DNA from: Caenorhabditis remanei | Taxonomy: Eukaryota; Nematoda; Chromadorea; Rhabditida; Rhabditidae | Length of the DNA: 64,000 nt | Direction: 5' to 3' | Assembly: GCF_010183535.1 (NCBI RefSeq) | Contig: NC_071333.1 | Span: 15,560,587-15,624,586 of the forward strand | In this document: positions 1 to 12,800 of the stretch, piece after piece | Position numbering within the stretch: position 1 is the stretch's first letter | How the letters are laid out: every line of letters starts with the position of its first letter | Program-made: the position numbers and the translations under genes | Notes under the pieces: generated by a model | Database searches by the model: none | Told to the model about the DNA's origin: nothing | What the model saw: the letters and a program-made list of their open reading frames with translations, nothing else

Positions 1-132
1 GTTTTCAAATGTGGGGATGATTTTGTTACCTCTCCCGTTAGTATGATTCAACATTCAAAGGATTACTAAGTAACCATAACATGGAAAACATGAAGAGTTT
101 GCAGAACGAAGTCAAAAATTTTGAATTTTCAC

Positions 133-856
133 CTGTTAGCCGAATAGATAAGTGGTGGAATGTTGAGGTCCGCAATGGTGACGCTGTCTCCAACTGCGTA
201 TTTTCCGGAATGTTGTTTCAGGAGAATTTCAAGAGCAGTAAGACCTTCAACGACGAATTGTTTGGCGAACTGAAAGAGACAAGTTCAAAGTTTTCATTTG
301 GTTTAGTGTACCTGTCCTCCAAATCCGGCTTCCTTCTTGTTCAAAAGTTGGAGAACTTTGAGATTGTGAAGAGGTTGGATTCCGGAGGCCACCTTGAAAT
401 GTTTTCGAAATTTTCATCGATGATCATCTCCAAAACAACATACCAAGAGAGCAATAGCTCTAGCGTGGGCTCTCTTCACTGGGTCTTTCGGCAAAAGTGG
501 AACATCTGGATGAGTCTCTTCCAAGTACTCGATAATCGCCAAGCTCTCGGTGATAACTTTGCCATCCACAACAAATGCAGGTACCTTTGCAGCTGGATTG
601 ATCTCTTTCAATTGGTTCTGTGAATTTTATTTTTGAATTTCAATGAGAACCAAGTGACACTCTCACCTTTGCTTCCTCAGACAGCAGATCAACCGTTTTG
701 TATTCATATTCGACGTTTTTAAGAGCGAGAGCTGAAATATTGGCGGTTTTCTTTGCATCATCTAAGAAAAAAACTAAAAAACTAACCGATTCTGACTCTC
801 CACGAGCAAGACGATCTCCAATAGGAGTAGAGAATTGGTTTCTGCTCAGATGACAT
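133..856 (-). CDS. gst-42: Maleylacetoacetate isomerase / zeta-class glutathione S-transferase, 3' end outside the window
   Basis: Five exons in consistent phase on the minus strand: 787-856, 667-731, 444-617, 312-392 and 133-269. The gene continues past base 1 inside an intron, so about 175 codons are visible. The product isomerises maleylacetoacetate to fumarylacetoacetate with glutathione in cytosolic tyrosine/phenylalanine breakdown. The N-terminus begins MSSEQKPILYSYWRSSCSWR; the SSCSWRVR segment is the zeta-class glutathione/catalytic serine-cysteine motif. It is followed by a thioredoxin-fold half (INPAAKVPAFVVDG, then ESLAIIEYLEE) and the start of the alpha-helical domain (GVP-like IQPLHNLKV; GKYAVGDSVTIADL). 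Residues match C. elegans GST-42 nearly throughout as I remember it, with a few substitutions. The ATG at 856 is the first in frame. Only the last C-terminal exon(s) are missing. Confidence 0.93.
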
Positions 857-2509
857 CTCTGAAATCAATCGATCTTAAGAAACGTGTCTTCCAAACAAAC
901 GAAATAAGAAAAATGACGGTACACAAGAACAGAGAAAAAGAGAAGGGTCAAAGATGGAATACCGATAAGATGATAAGATTGGGTTGATGTGATGTGACCA
1001 TGAAAAGAAAAGAAAAAGTTTGCATGTTTTTTTAGACGCAGACTGATAGAAAATGTGTTTACGTACACGTGGCCTTCTACTCTCTCCCAAATATTTTCTA
1101 GTGGGGTGATGTGAAAAAAAATCGGAGAAAAATTTTATTGTGGTTAAAAAAAACAGTGAGAGGAAAGGTAGTAGGCTGAATATTACACTTCAGGCGTCAG
1201 GTATAGATGATTGGAATGGAGAATGCAACTGATGTGAGCACATTTTCGTTTGCCAGATGTTGAAGGAAAAATTATTTCAAAGTCAGAAAGACTTCACACT
1301 TCTGAGTGCTTCTGACGAACAAAAAATCAGAAAGCAAGTATGTATTTTTAGAATGGAAGTTCAAAATAATACTTTTTCTTAATCCTCTTCATAATCCAAT
1401 CGTAAGACATGTTACTATTTTTGACTTGTTTCTCTTTGAGAGTTGATTGATCAAAAAAGTTATTCTCGTTTCTTGTGCTCAGATTTCTTTGAATTACATA
1501 CATTTCCCAGAATCATAAGAACGACAGAAATATCGTTTATGCCTAAAATTCAGAGCTCTCCTTTTTCTTCCGCCAGCTGTCATTCACTTGTCCTTCCTCT
1601 TTTCGAAAATAAGTGCATTCTCCTCAAACCGCACAAAATGGTTTATTGCTATTCGACGAAAACGATGCTTGAAACTCCGAACGCACTTTTTGAGAAAAAC
1701 CTACCATCATACTTGTATGGCCGGACCGGGAAGGCCCGTAGGCCTGGCTTAAAAAAATTAAACTTTTTTTCAACATTTTTTTGAAATTTAAAAAAAAGTG
1801 ATGATTTTTGATAAATTTTCAGATTTTCTTCCAATTCTGAATGGGAGTCAAAAATTTGACTTTTTTGCGAAAAAATTCGAAAATTTTCAAAAAAAAAGCA
1901 AAAAGTTGAAATTTGATCTTGGGCCACGAGTACCCGGGCCGGGCCTTAATTTTGCTGACAAGGCCCGACCCGGGCTTTAATAGGTATGTCTATCATGATT
2001 ATTGTTTCTGGTACCAGTAAAATGTGTCACAGGTGTGACGTAGAAACCAAATTCGATTGAACCAATCTGTGTTTTCTATACAGTGAGCAAAATTTGTCTC
2101 TACTTTCTACATGTTTGCTTATTTAGTTCCGTTCCCCCTAAAAAAGAAGCGCTCTAAAATCTCTTCGCTCCCCTAATCTTCTGCTTCATGGGGCTTTGTC
2201 ATCCGCACTCCGCTCACCAAAGCCTATATGTCCGGCTCGGCTCTTTTCCTCTTTTCTTTCAGCTCACAGAAGACAATTATTGATCTGTGATAACTCGCGC
2301 CTGGTTGCTATGTGGGAAGATTAGTGGTTCAGGCTCAGGCACGTGAGCCAGTTCCAAACACACTTTTTTGTTTCACGCATCACTAGTCACTCTCACGCAT
2401 TCTCCCCCTCTCTTTTTCACTTTTGAACACATTTTTTGCGTTGACCGCCCGCATTTTCTTTTGGCTCTTTTGGCTCTTCCGTTTAGGCTTTCTTTGCAGA
2501 TTTCCAAAC
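857..2509. other. Intergenic region between gst-42 and the F-box genes
   Basis: This divergent intergenic stretch holds the promoters of gst-42 (minus) and F-box gene 1 (plus). I see no convincing exon. It includes GC-rich repeat matter at about 1735-1985 (listed separately) and pyrimidine-rich sequence at 2100-2500 that leads into an acceptor-like TTTGCAG just before the first F-box start codon. Confidence 0.6.
1735..1988. repeat. Degenerate MITE-like repeat with GGCCCG-rich ends
   Basis: The segment starts and ends with CATAC/GTATG-type complementary ends. It carries several copies of GGCCCG/CGGGCC-rich sequence around an AT-rich core. The 8 bp outside each end are similar (CCTACCAT versus TCTATCAT), which looks like a decayed 8-bp target duplication. 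Related GC-rich blocks occur at 7993-8212, 10690-10915, 13555-13765, 23600-23855 and 53382-53592. Probably an old hAT-type MITE copy. Confidence 0.45.
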
Positions 2510-3669
2510 ATGATGCTCGTCAGCATGCCATCTGGCACTCGGGGTCGTATTTTCCAAAAGATGGATGTCGATGCTCTGCTCACCTGCTCGTTGACTTCTC
2601 CTAAAGTGAGAGGTATGATTCAAAGATTAGACTGGAGAGTCGCTGGAACGAATATCGATCTAGTGGAGTGCAGAGGATGTGCAATGATTCAATGCAGGAG
2701 CTATGCGCCAACTTCGAAATGTGTCACATTTGAATTGTTGAGAGATGAGAACGGCAATAAACTCCCAAAGATGAGAATCAATGAAACAGTTTTCGATCTC
2801 AGGTGGGTAAACATTTTTTATCATTTGCTAGAGAGAACCAAATTATCATTTCAGCGTTTTCGACGAGGGAGCCAAACTAATCAAGTCATGGTCAGATGAC
2901 ATGCTTCGTAAATGGTTCTCAGAGAATACTCTCTACATCTTCGCTCATCTTTTTGGACCAGTGAACGATGTTTCTTTCGCGATGCATGTCAAACAGATGG
3001 CTGACGTTCCCTCTATGAACAACATGAAGCATTGTTTCATCATCGATGAGAATGCTCATGGAAGAGATATCACAAAGTTCTGTCAACGTTTCGTCGGACG
3101 CACTCTCATTCTTCATCCAGTTATCCAAGGATCAATCGATTCGGACACCCGAATGATGCGGGTTCCATATTTGTACGTAAGAAATGCAGAATGGTTGACT
3201 GGATCTCATCTCATGCGGTACACTGGTAAAAGTGCATTCTTGGATAATGCCTCTATCTATACAAAGGATATTATCAAGTTTGTGACCAAGTGGCTTAATG
3301 GAACGGACAGAAGATTGAAATCAGTCGTCATTCGTATTAAAGCAGGAATGCCAGTTGACCTACCGGAGATTTTGAGAAACCTCGATGGGGTAAAGACCTG
3401 GGATCCGAAAGAGAGGGAGCGCTACTACTTCTATCGTGACGAATGGTTGGATACTAATGATATAAGTATTCTTGATTCGTAAACTTCAATTTTCCAGGAA
3501 AATGAGTTTCTTCACGTCGGATTTGAGCCTGTTGGACTGTTCTGACGGATTCGATATTGTCAGAAAAAGCGACAACATGCTCTGCACAATTCGCATGTCA
3601 AATTTGGTGTTCTGCTTCTACGTCTGGCACAATAGATTCCCAACCGACAATGTTTTCCAGCAATCATAA
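2510..3669 (+). CDS. F-box protein with FBA2 (F-box-associated type 2) domain, gene 1
   Basis: Three exons: 2510-2802, 2855-3445 and 3498-3669, giving 351 aa. An N-terminal F-box-like segment (MPSGTRGRIFQKMDVDALL, about residues 6-45) would bind Skp1 in an SCF ubiquitin ligase. The middle carries the FBA2 signature (YVRNAEWLTGSHLM, then KFVTKWLNGTDRRLK), and the C-terminus has the usual GFDIVRKSDNMLCTIRM...FCFYVW block. These pieces are typical of the huge Caenorhabditis fbxb/sdz-33-like class, whose FBA regions are thought to recognise variable targets. A TTTGCAG acceptor 10 bases before the ATG suggests SL trans-splicing. The last intron is ambiguous. I chose a 52-bp intron with a weak GTTGGA donor, because the alternative in-phase donor would leave only a 19-bp intron. 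Gene 2 downstream has the same three-exon layout. Confidence 0.85.
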
Positions 3670-4255
3670 ATTTTGATGTCATATTTTCTTTTTTTGTATA
3701 TTCTTGTGTGTCTTCATAATTCAGTAGAGTACTTTCCTATTCTTTTTTCATTTCTTTAAAACACCGAGTAAGTTTTCTCAAAAATACTTTGCTCTACACA
3801 TCAGAACATATTGTTTTTTGTAGCCGAGTAGTTTTTTCTAGAATTTGTTTTGAAATACATTTTTCTTGGCCAAAATAAACGAAGATAAAATCTCGATATT
3901 TATAGGTTGTAGTTCTCCTCGTTGTCCCTTCTAATTAGCCAATGTGGGCTTCTCATAATACCTCAACCAACCATCTGGCCGTTGACTGCTACTCTTTATC
4001 TAAATGAGAATCTACCGACATACAAATTCCTACATGCTACCCGGTGGAGAAGATTATAACTTAATTAATGGATTTCATGGAAAGAGAGCTTGCAATTGTG
4101 TACCTGCAGCGCACATATGTCAAACCTACCTTACGGTTGCCTTTACATTTATTGATTCTTTTTATATTGAGGATCCAGTTTCATTTATAATCCAATTTGT
4201 TTTCTACTTTCAATAAACTAAAATCACACTTACAGATTCAACTAACAGCTTAGTA

Positions 4256-5409
4256 ATGAACATTTTCAAGTTCCCTTGGCTAGTGATAAATATCATTTGG
4301 AAACAGATGGACATCGAAGATCTTCTGCGGCTTTCAACCACATCCAAACGTATGAAGGAGATGATAGAAAGAATTAACTGGGACATCGTGGACATTTCGA
4401 TAGACTTTACTCTACTGAAGGGTTCTGTGAGAATTCGACACAACACATCTAGATGGCCTATGAAACAATGCACATTTGAGGTTATTGGAATGAATGAATT
4501 TTCTGATCTCAAAATTCGAATCGGCAATATTTATTTTGATGGAAGGTTAGTGTTTTCATTTGTTTCCGGTCACAAGAAATATTTTGTTTTCAGGGCACCC
4601 ACTTTGGATGGAAACAATGCGTCACCAGAAAGAGTATTTCTTTCTAAGCAATATCATTTCGTGAGCATATGCCTGTATCTATTTATGAATTTATTCGGCG
4701 AGATCCGACTACTCAAAGTTTCCCATTCTTATACCAGAGAATTCGAAACCAGTGGACCCACCAGAATTAAGTATACATCCAACATGCCCAAGATTTTCCA
4801 TAGAACTTTTGAAGCCACAATGCGACAGGTGGCCGTACTGCAAGACACATACGCGAGAACTTGCTTACCAGATGGGCAAGTTCTAAAAGACGAGATGATG
4901 CTCAATCACACATCGAGTGGTTGCGTCAAAAATGCTCATTGGTTCAAAGGTTTACATCTTCTCACACTTTCGATGTCGACAGCAATTTTCTTGAAGACAA
5001 ATCTCACTGATATTGATATAATTGCTTTCATAAGACACTTTATGAATTCAACCAATCGAACTATCAAAACCGTCATTTTGTACCAGAAAGAAGAAAGATC
5101 ACTTAATGATGAACTAATTTTCGGAGCTTTTGATACAAAACCATGGGATCCACTTCAAAGAGACCAAGTTTATACCGGAAGTCCAGAGTGAGTTTGATCA
5201 TCGCTATGCTTCTATTATAAATAGGAATATAACCTTATTCTAATAATTGTTGCAGTTTACTGGTACTCTACTCAGAAGGAAAACACCTGCTCGATTGTGC
5301 TGATGGCTTCGACATAGTACGCGAAGATGGTCTAATGTGCACACTCAAAATATGGAATTCGACATGCTTCTGCTTTTACGTCTGGCACCAGAGATTCAAA
5401 GACGAGTAG
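4256..5409 (+). CDS. F-box protein with FBA2 domain, gene 2
   Basis: Three exons: 4256-4545, 4594-5187 and 5256-5409, giving 345 aa. It is a tandem paralogue of gene 1 with matching intron positions and near-equal exon lengths (290/594/154 versus 293/591/172). The F-box lies at residues 1-45 (FPWLVINIIWKQMDIEDLLR then TTSKRMKEMIERINW). The FBA2 core reads KNAHWFKGLHLLTLSMSTA and FIRHFMNSTNRTIKTVIL, and the C-terminal block GFDIVREDGLMCTLKIW...FCFYVW follows. The first intron is 48 bp and in frame, so reading through would also stay open; GTTAGT/TTTTCAG favours splicing. Expected role: substrate adaptor of an SCF complex. An AATAAA-type signal occurs about 320 bases after the stop. AG acceptors 10-20 bases upstream of the ATG fit trans-splicing. 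Confidence 0.87.
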
Positions 5410-6958
5410 ATTCAAGGGCTACAGAAAATATATTCTTCTGATCATAATCTTTTTTCAAAAATCTTTCTCATCATTTTGTATACTATGCTGTATAATAATC
5501 AGTTGTTTGATTGTATTTTACTATACTCTTCGCCGTTTTTCTTTCTCGCCCATTTTCTGTCTTTTCTTGTGCTTTTATTGAACAAGACGTTCAAAATGCC
5601 TCATTCTATCTCTTCCTTTTTCCATTTTCTTCTCTATTCTTCTTTTTTTAAGTTCATGTCAAAAATTAGTTCTATTATTTCTATTATCATCTTCCTATTC
5701 ATATCAAGGCTATCCAGAATTCATCACAAATAAACGTTTCTTTTGGGCTTGCCAAATTTTGACCGAAAACGATTGGGTACTAAACCGCAAACGGCTGGGT
5801 TACGTGGCTTAATTGGTCGTTGAGCGGAAAATTAACGAGGGTGCCACGTGGCTTAATTGGTCGTTGACCGGAAAATTAACGAGGGTGCTCACTTACAATT
5901 TTCACTTACGATTTCAATCATCATTTTTGCGCTCTTTTGGCCTTCAAATTTTTGATATAAAAGAAAATCTGTTACTTGCAAGCAAGCTTTCAAATTTGAC
6001 TGCGGAAACTTCTATTACTGTGTGCCCTTGAAATCAGTCATACTTTGTAACCTTACTAAGGAAGGTCATGAAGTAAGTCTGGAGATATGAGACTTGACAT
6101 TTATCATTAAAAAGCTGATTTCAAATACATACATTCTTCCCCTCGATTTAAGCCCTCGAGACCTTATATTCGAGTAAAACATAGTCAAAATTCGAAAAAA
6201 TAAAAAATAAGCGAGTCAGAAAGATAATTATCTGTCGTGTTTCAAAACGTTGGCCTATTTTGTTTCTTGAATACCAGCCCTCGAGAGCAAAAACTGAATA
6301 TATGTTTAGAATCAGCGTTTTCTTAGCTTTCTATTGATATATGTTTCGTTCCTATATCCAAACTGACTTCAAGACTTTCCCTAGTTACGTTTTCAGCATT
6401 TTGTTATTCATTGCAAAGTAAGTATCTGTTTGGGTTCTCACTTCTCACATTTCAATATCTGTGATTATCATAGAAATTGAACAACGCTCGCATAACATAA
6501 ACAATTCCCCCACCCCCTTTCTTCTGACGGCTCCCCTTATTTTACCCTTTCGCATCTATTTCCTGCTTTTTCTTCCTTTTCGCTCACTCGCTTCTTCCCA
6601 GCGGTTTTCTGCTTCATAAATATTGATCATAACCAAACGGTGAGTTGGCATTTTTTGCAGCAGTGTTTTTTTTTACCACTTCATAAAATTATCACTTTAT
6701 CATCGATAAATGAATAAATGAGGAGTTGAGAGTAAACGGTGCGCAATCTCCTTTCCTCTTCCATAATATGCCGTTTTTATTATATGCCACGCAGTTTTAC
6801 AACTGCTCTCTCTCTCTCTCTTCTTTTTTTTTGAACAGAGATTCGTCCAATTGATTTTGAATCTTTCTTCAGCTTGCCTTTTTTCTTCTCTTTCCTTTTT
6901 ATTGCCCCTCATTACATTTCTTTTTTTAGCTCATCTCGCTGAACTCGATTCTCTCAAG
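5410..6958 (+). other. Intergenic region upstream of the third F-box-like gene
   Basis: No coding exon is supported. It holds the 3' UTR of gene 2, a 44-bp tandem duplication (5802-5889) and a long pyrimidine-rich promoter-like stretch (6480-6950). That stretch ends in a TTTTTTTAG acceptor 30 bases before the next ATG. Confidence 0.55.
5802..5889. repeat. Two-copy 44-bp tandem repeat
   Basis: The unit beginning ACGTGGCTTAATTGGTCGTT is present twice, head to tail (5802-5845 and 5846-5889), with only two differing bases. This points to a recent local duplication. No function is inferred. Confidence 0.9.
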
Positions 6959-8841
6959 ATGGAAGGACATATGCCTCAAATCCCCCTTCATGCCTTGTTG
7001 GCAATGATCCAACGCTTCTCGTCAATCGAAGTGTAAGACCATACCAACAAAAATACAGAAATCATCTAGTTTTCTATGTTTTCAGGGCCGACACCGCTCA
7101 AGCCACTTGGGAAATATACGACTACATCAAAGCCAATCCAAAAGTGGTGGAGTCGATGACAATAAGACAAGGAGAAATCTGCGTTGATAACGTTCGCTTC
7201 GAAGTCCAGTTCGGCCGAAATAGACCTATTGGAGAGCGGCGTATGAATTCGAACTGTTCGGTGCAACTTGTGTAAGTTGTGGCGTTGGTGAAAAACACTT
7301 TTGTGATGTTATTGAAAATGGAAGGACTCGAGGTGTCCTCTTTCAAATAACTCCAGAATTTCGCATGATACTTTCGTGTTCGTAGATTCCGTATTTCATG
7401 CAAAAACGTTTAATCATTATGAAAGTTTGACGACTCACAACTTGATTTACAGAAGGATTTAGCAGAATTTCATTTTGAATTCGGCATTTACGAATTCGAA
7501 AGTATTAGATCCAAATTCTCGAGTCGTTTGAAAAAGAACGTTTCGAGGACTTCCCCTGTGAACGTTTTTTCGGTCACAAAATCTCATTTTGATTCTTCCA
7601 ACAAACCTCAATATTTTTCAGCCAACAATCCCCTCACTGGATTGTGCAAGTCAGCAGGGAGGCATACGTCTGGAAGGCAACCCTCCAGTTGTTTGTCTAC
7701 CTGCGGGACTTGTTCCGCCCAACAACTGTCCACTTCGATCTCGATGCCTTGGCCATACACACCTTCGGTGTTCTCCTGCTCCACGACAAAATCAGAGGAG
7801 GTTATTCTTTGAGACTGTTGCATGCCAGTGGCACCGAATATCACCCAGGAGACCTCCGATTCGTCCTCAAGAATGTCGAAGGCGTGCAGGTGGTCACATA
7901 TCGCCCTCATGCGATGCCGCCAATGGACTTGGTTAGTTTTTCTTTGATTTAAAAACTATATACATAGCTCTTTAGTGACAAAAACTGACAGACAGACCTG
8001 CAACGGACAATTAACATTTGAAATTTTGAATTTTTGAATAATAATAAAAATTTCACAAAAGTCGAGTTTTCGACTGTGTTTTTGAATATTAGTTAAATCT
8101 CAAGCCAAATAGAGATTTTTGACTATTTTTGGACGGAATTTTCTAAAAGTTCGAAAAAAGTGTGCACATTTTTTTAATACGTGCCGCGCCGGTCCAAGGT
8201 TTTGTAAGTCTGCTGACAGATGTGGAGTAACGGAGCTAGAAAAAAAACAGGAAAATCTCTATAAATATTATATTTTCAGCTGGCAAACTTCTATTGCGTG
8301 TACCTCCCAAACGTGTGCACGTGGATCACTTGGGACCACATTTGCTCGATGAATTGCCGATTCTTGGAGATCGGCAAGGGCAACCAGAACAGGAGCATCT
8401 TCCGTGAAGGGTTGAAGATTCTGGCAAATTACTGGGTGGCATCTGATGAACTCATGTCGTGGAAAGCCTTCTTTTTCCACGATATCGAGGATCACGACGA
8501 TGGACTCGCGTGGGACAGAAAAAGACGCCCACGACACATCCAGTACGTTTTTTTTTCAATTGGTTAAATTCCCATTTCTTTCGAAATATGTGACGTGATT
8601 TTGCAGGTATACCGACCCGAGAACTGGCCGTCAGTACAACATCGATGCCGAGGAAGGTTGGGACTATGTTCGAGACGACGGAACCATTGCCACCGTCGTG
8701 AAATGGAACGCTGATGGGAGCCGCTCAATATGGCCCTGGGATGATGATGTGGATATCACTGGCGGATTGTTCTACGTCTGGGACGAATGTGAGATATTGG
8801 GGGTGGAATGCAAATGTAAGAATTATTCGAATTGGAAATAA
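6959..8841 (+). CDS. Divergent F-box/FBA2-class protein, gene 3
   Basis: Five exons in consistent phase: 6959-7032, 7086-7271, 7622-7931, 8280-8542 and 8607-8841, giving 355 aa. The N-terminus (MPQIPLHALLAMIQRFSSIE) has the length and hydrophobic pattern of an F-box but is degenerate. The FBA2-like core is clear (TWITWDHICSMNCRFLEI, then SIFREGLKILANYWV). So is the terminal block (EEGWDYVRDDGTIATVVKW ... LFYVWDE), here split by an acidic insertion (WPWDDDVDITGG). Unlike its two upstream neighbours it has five exons and a more GC-rich, charged coding sequence, so it is not a recent duplicate of them. Intron 3 contains an intact hAT MITE. Probably an SCF adaptor-like protein; Skp1 binding is uncertain because the F-box is weak. 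Confidence 0.8.
7993..8212. mobile_element. hAT-type MITE (CAGACTTGCAA family) in intron 3 of F-box gene 3
   Basis: This 220-bp element begins CAGACCTGCAA and ends TTGTAAGTCTG, which are imperfect inverted termini. It is flanked by a perfect 8-bp direct repeat CTGACAGA (7985-7992 and 8213-8220). The interior has the GCCGGTCC-type GC-rich block seen in related copies. An 8-bp duplication and short termini fit the hAT superfamily. There is no coding capacity. The element at 53382-53592 has the same ends. Confidence 0.88.
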
Positions 8842-9816
8842 TTGTACTTGAATTCTTCTTTCATTCAAAATGTTTTCTTTACTGGTGAAATAAATTTTTT
8901 GCAAGACATTTCAAAAAGTTTTAATTTAAATACACAAATAACGTGCAATTAGGTCTATAACAGAGTTGTGCGGAAGTAATTTTTTTTAAAACGAAAATCG
9001 GAAGTCGGAATTAGTTTGTTTTGCTAATATTCAAAACTCCAAAAGAAAACTCAGTGAAAATTTAGTTTTGGCGGAAGAAAAGCCTATTTTCTGTCCTTTC
9101 AGACCATTTTTTCAGGTATTTCTGCGAGATGAATTCTTCCAAAATTTCACAGTTATGGAGTGACAAAAGTCGAAAGTGAAAATTTCAGAACGGAATTCGG
9201 AAGTCGGAACTCCGCACATCTCTGGTCGACTCTGTCAATATGTCGCACGTTTTTGAAAGATATTGAAAAATAGAGACGCCAAAAATTGAAACTTGTGCGT
9301 TAACGTCTCGCTTATACAGATTTTTCCCCAATTTTTCTGAGAGTGCATTTGCAAATTTTTCTGGTAAACAATAATTTGGGACAGACACCTATATAGATAA
9401 TCTCCAAGGTTTGTGAAAATGTGGTGAGCAGAATAGTATGATGGCTTCTTTGCCTAACAAAAATTATTACGGAGACAATCACCGTAGAGAATATTCTGTT
9501 TTTGTACAACTGTATCAATAATTAACTTTAAATAATTTTGATGATATTATCTTTTTTCAATAATAATTTTCAAAATGTTTTATTCAAATCTCTACATAGC
9601 AGAACATGATCAATTCAGCAACACTACCAAAATAACCAAATAAGATCAATATCACAAAATCACTGGAAGCAGAATTTTCAAATTGAAAAACCGGGCAGCT
9701 ACAGTATGGTGCAAGATAGTACAAGCAAATGGAAGAACAGGAATAAACCAATACAACAATTCTAATTCTATTCCCATTCGAGATCAAATTCAAGCATTAT
9801 TAATTATTGTTGTCTA
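8842..9816. other. Convergent intergenic region
   Basis: The region between the F-box gene 3 stop and the Ras-like gene stop holds two 3' UTRs and the MITE at 8961-9224. No exon is seen. Confidence 0.6.
8961..9224. mobile_element. MITE with CAGAG-TGTGCGGA / TCCGCACA-CTCTG ends
   Basis: The left end CAGAGTTGTGCGGA and right end TCCGCACATCTCTG are inverted copies. The interior carries repeated GGAAGTCGGAA motifs in direct and inverted form. Elements with these ends are a common Caenorhabditis palindromic hAT-like family as I recall. The flanks (GTCTATAA / GTCGACTC) match only partly, so the copy is old. Confidence 0.7.
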
Positions 9817-12800
9817 TCACATCACAATGCACACTTTGGAGTCTTCCATTCTTCCTCCCTTCTTTTCCTTTTTCTTCTCACTTTTCTTCTCATTCACCGC
9901 TTCAAATATCATATTCTCGTCGGATGATTTGTCGGATGACTTCGAACGTAGCATACTGCAAAAAACGAATTTTGGTGTTTGTCAATACTCTGGCGGAAGT
10001 GGAGAAAGGACAGAAAAAAAAACAGTTTTCCTAGAGGTCTACGTGAAGTACTTGTTTGTTTTTACTAATTTTGTCAACAATGTTGTGTCCCCCCGAAGGG
10101 TCTCTAAAACCATTCAGTGTCTAGAGTTGAAGTGTAAATATAGAAGGGTAAAGTTGAACAAAAACTATCAATAGATAAAATAGGAATGATGAAATTCCGA
10201 CTCACTTGGCAATTTTAGACATCCTTCGATTTCGAACTGGCCCAGATTTATGGAGAGATATCACCATCTGGGTTAACACCTTCTTAGCATCTGAAGAGTT
10301 ACTAGAGCTGATTTTTAGGAACGAGCATCGTGTCCCCAAATCTTGAGCCAATTTCTCCCCCTAAAAATTTGAAATAAAAATGAATTTTCCACTACAGCCT
10401 AGGCACCTGGTCGAGTACTGAAGTCACGTTGTCATCCAAACTTTTACGAATTTGTTCCATCGAATAGTGTCTCTTCATACCATCTCGGTCATCTGATTCA
10501 TAGCCTGGAAAAATAGAAAATAGATGCTCGATCAGGTGTAACGTGTGATTCATAGAGAAAAAAAACTATTTCTAACCTTCTGATGTGGAATTTGTATGCT
10601 GTGATGCCGTTTCCTCGAGGATGACTTCATCGGAGTCACAGACAAGGAGAATTGGTAGCTGAAAATTAGCTGTTAGAGCTTTTTTCTTCCAGATTAGTCA
10701 GATATAGCCGGTACGGATTCAAAAATGGGTACTGTTTTTACAACACAATCATTTGAAAAATTTCGAAAATTTAGAGTATAAGTGCGATCACACATATTTT
10801 TACGAAAAAAATTCTGAAATTCCACATTTTTTCAATACATGTTACAAAACGGTCCGACAAAATTTTTGATTCCGGCCCGGCCCGTGACAAGTTTTTTTTC
10901 TTTTTTTTTGTTGCTTACAGACGTTTTTTGTGTCTTTATGTCATTGCCTTTTACCTTATTGGGTTACCAATCCACAAAAGTTTCATGTTTCCAATTTTAA
11001 AGGTAAATATCATGTTACATCTACAAAAAACTCCAAAAAAAGTGTTTCAGAATGTTTACACTTCTGTCCCCCCACTTCAACTCTTATGACACATTCCTCT
11101 ATGTCTATGAACCCATGATCCATCAGCTGTCCGACACAGAAAATTAGGAGGAAAAGAATTGAGAAATCAACTTTTCTCTAGCAGCGGCGCGGATGGTATT
11201 TACTCAAAGAGCAACCCGTTCAAACTCGCAAACTCTCGTCGTCTTGTTAGGCAAATAATCCAAGTGGCACAGAGGTTTTTTACAGCTCTTACTGTTACTA
11301 TTCCTGTGACATTGAGATTTTTTCATACTCTGTCTCTCTTCACAGCTGTCATCATATGTTTAATTGAAATTCACCCAAATTACTTTTAAACTTGAAGAGC
11401 CCTGGGAAACGCCAATTCAACTCCCAATCACGCTTCTCTTGTGCTCTTATGGGAAAACGTGTGGTGTAGGGAGACACAAAAAGAATTCATATAGATAATC
11501 CTTGTAATTTCCGTTGTCAGGCTCAGCCGCCAAAACAGAAGCCCTTGAAACTCGACAAAAAAAGAGATAGAGATGCTCACGTTTTTTCGATTCTGAAGCG
11601 GTTGGATCAATGGATGGAGTGCTTGAAGAGAGTCGATGTTAACAGACGAGTAGTAGAGGATAGCGTAGTCAGCATCCGTCAGAGCCATCTCACGATTTCC
11701 GGTTCGTGCCTGAAATTTTAAGGACATATAATTCTTTGTACTAATTTCGGTTACTGATAAGAATAGGTATTTGTCTGGTCGAGTGGTCAGAACCGTGGGA
11801 AAAAAGGGGAAAAATGGAGAAATGGTCAGAGAAACCGTGGGAAAAATGTTTTCTCGAGATATCCGTTCGCTTCAAAACTTGTATAGTATGTTTCTAAAAG
11901 TTGCACTATCACAACTTATCCATGCAAAACTATATGTCTTGTTCCCACTTAAAAGATTCCACAACTGATCATTCATTAGTAAACCCCAACCGGAAAGTGT
12001 TCCTTGTCTTTGCGGCAGCACAAGTGTTTCTCACATTACCTTTCGCCCTCTCTCAACCAATTTTTTGTGTACCAGACAACCGGCTGACTGCTCCACAACT
12101 ATTCGACAGACCCATCAAATAAACATTCTAAGACTTGTGAAAACGATATTTTCAAATGACGATAGATGAAAAATAGCTGGAAAATAACAAGCGGAAAGAT
12201 CACTAACCAATCCTGGATCGGTGATTTCGACCACTTGCTCGGCTCCCATATGATCTACAGTAAGATAGTGAACATCTGGATAGTGAACATGTCTCTCGTA
12301 CTTGGTTGCAGCATCACACAATTGTTTGAACTGAAATAATATATTCAAAAATGGAAAAAGATGATAAAAATGATGGAAAATAAGAGAACTGTGTGGGTGA
12401 AAACAGAAACGATTTGCATCAATTGAACTCTGTTACCAAAGAAGATCAATGAACAGTTCTGTAGTCTGTAGTGACAAAATGTAAATAGTTCCAACTGTGA
12501 CTTAAGTTTTCTGACCAAACTGTAACTTTCTCGAGAAGCCGACATAATTTGGCTAGGATTAGAAGTAGATGTGAACCTAATTTTGTTTCTGAACGTTCCC
12601 AAATTAAAAATAAAGCAGAAACTCACAAAAAGAGCTTTATGTCCTGTGCCAAGTATTACTGCTTTTCTCTCATTTTTTGATTCCTCTTTCTGATTTGTCA
12701 TATCTCCAATCTGAAAAATATTAAAACTTATTCTTTCTAAAAAAAAAGTTCGCATGTAAGGTCTCACAAAAAATGAAGCATAAATTTCACAAAATGTTGA

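Noticed and set aside
81..623. 180-codon plus-strand open frame starting MENMKSLQNEVK
   Set aside because: It is antisense to gst-42 exons and has no splice or family support; the minus strand encodes a clear enzyme.
865..1090. Minus-strand frames just upstream of gst-42
   Set aside because: Low-complexity, Phe/Ser-rich, no homology or splice pattern; probably 5' flank.
3446..3497. A 19-bp intron in F-box gene 1 (GTAAAC ... TTCCAG)
   Set aside because: Too short to splice in nematodes; a 52-bp intron with donor at 3446 keeps the same reading frame.
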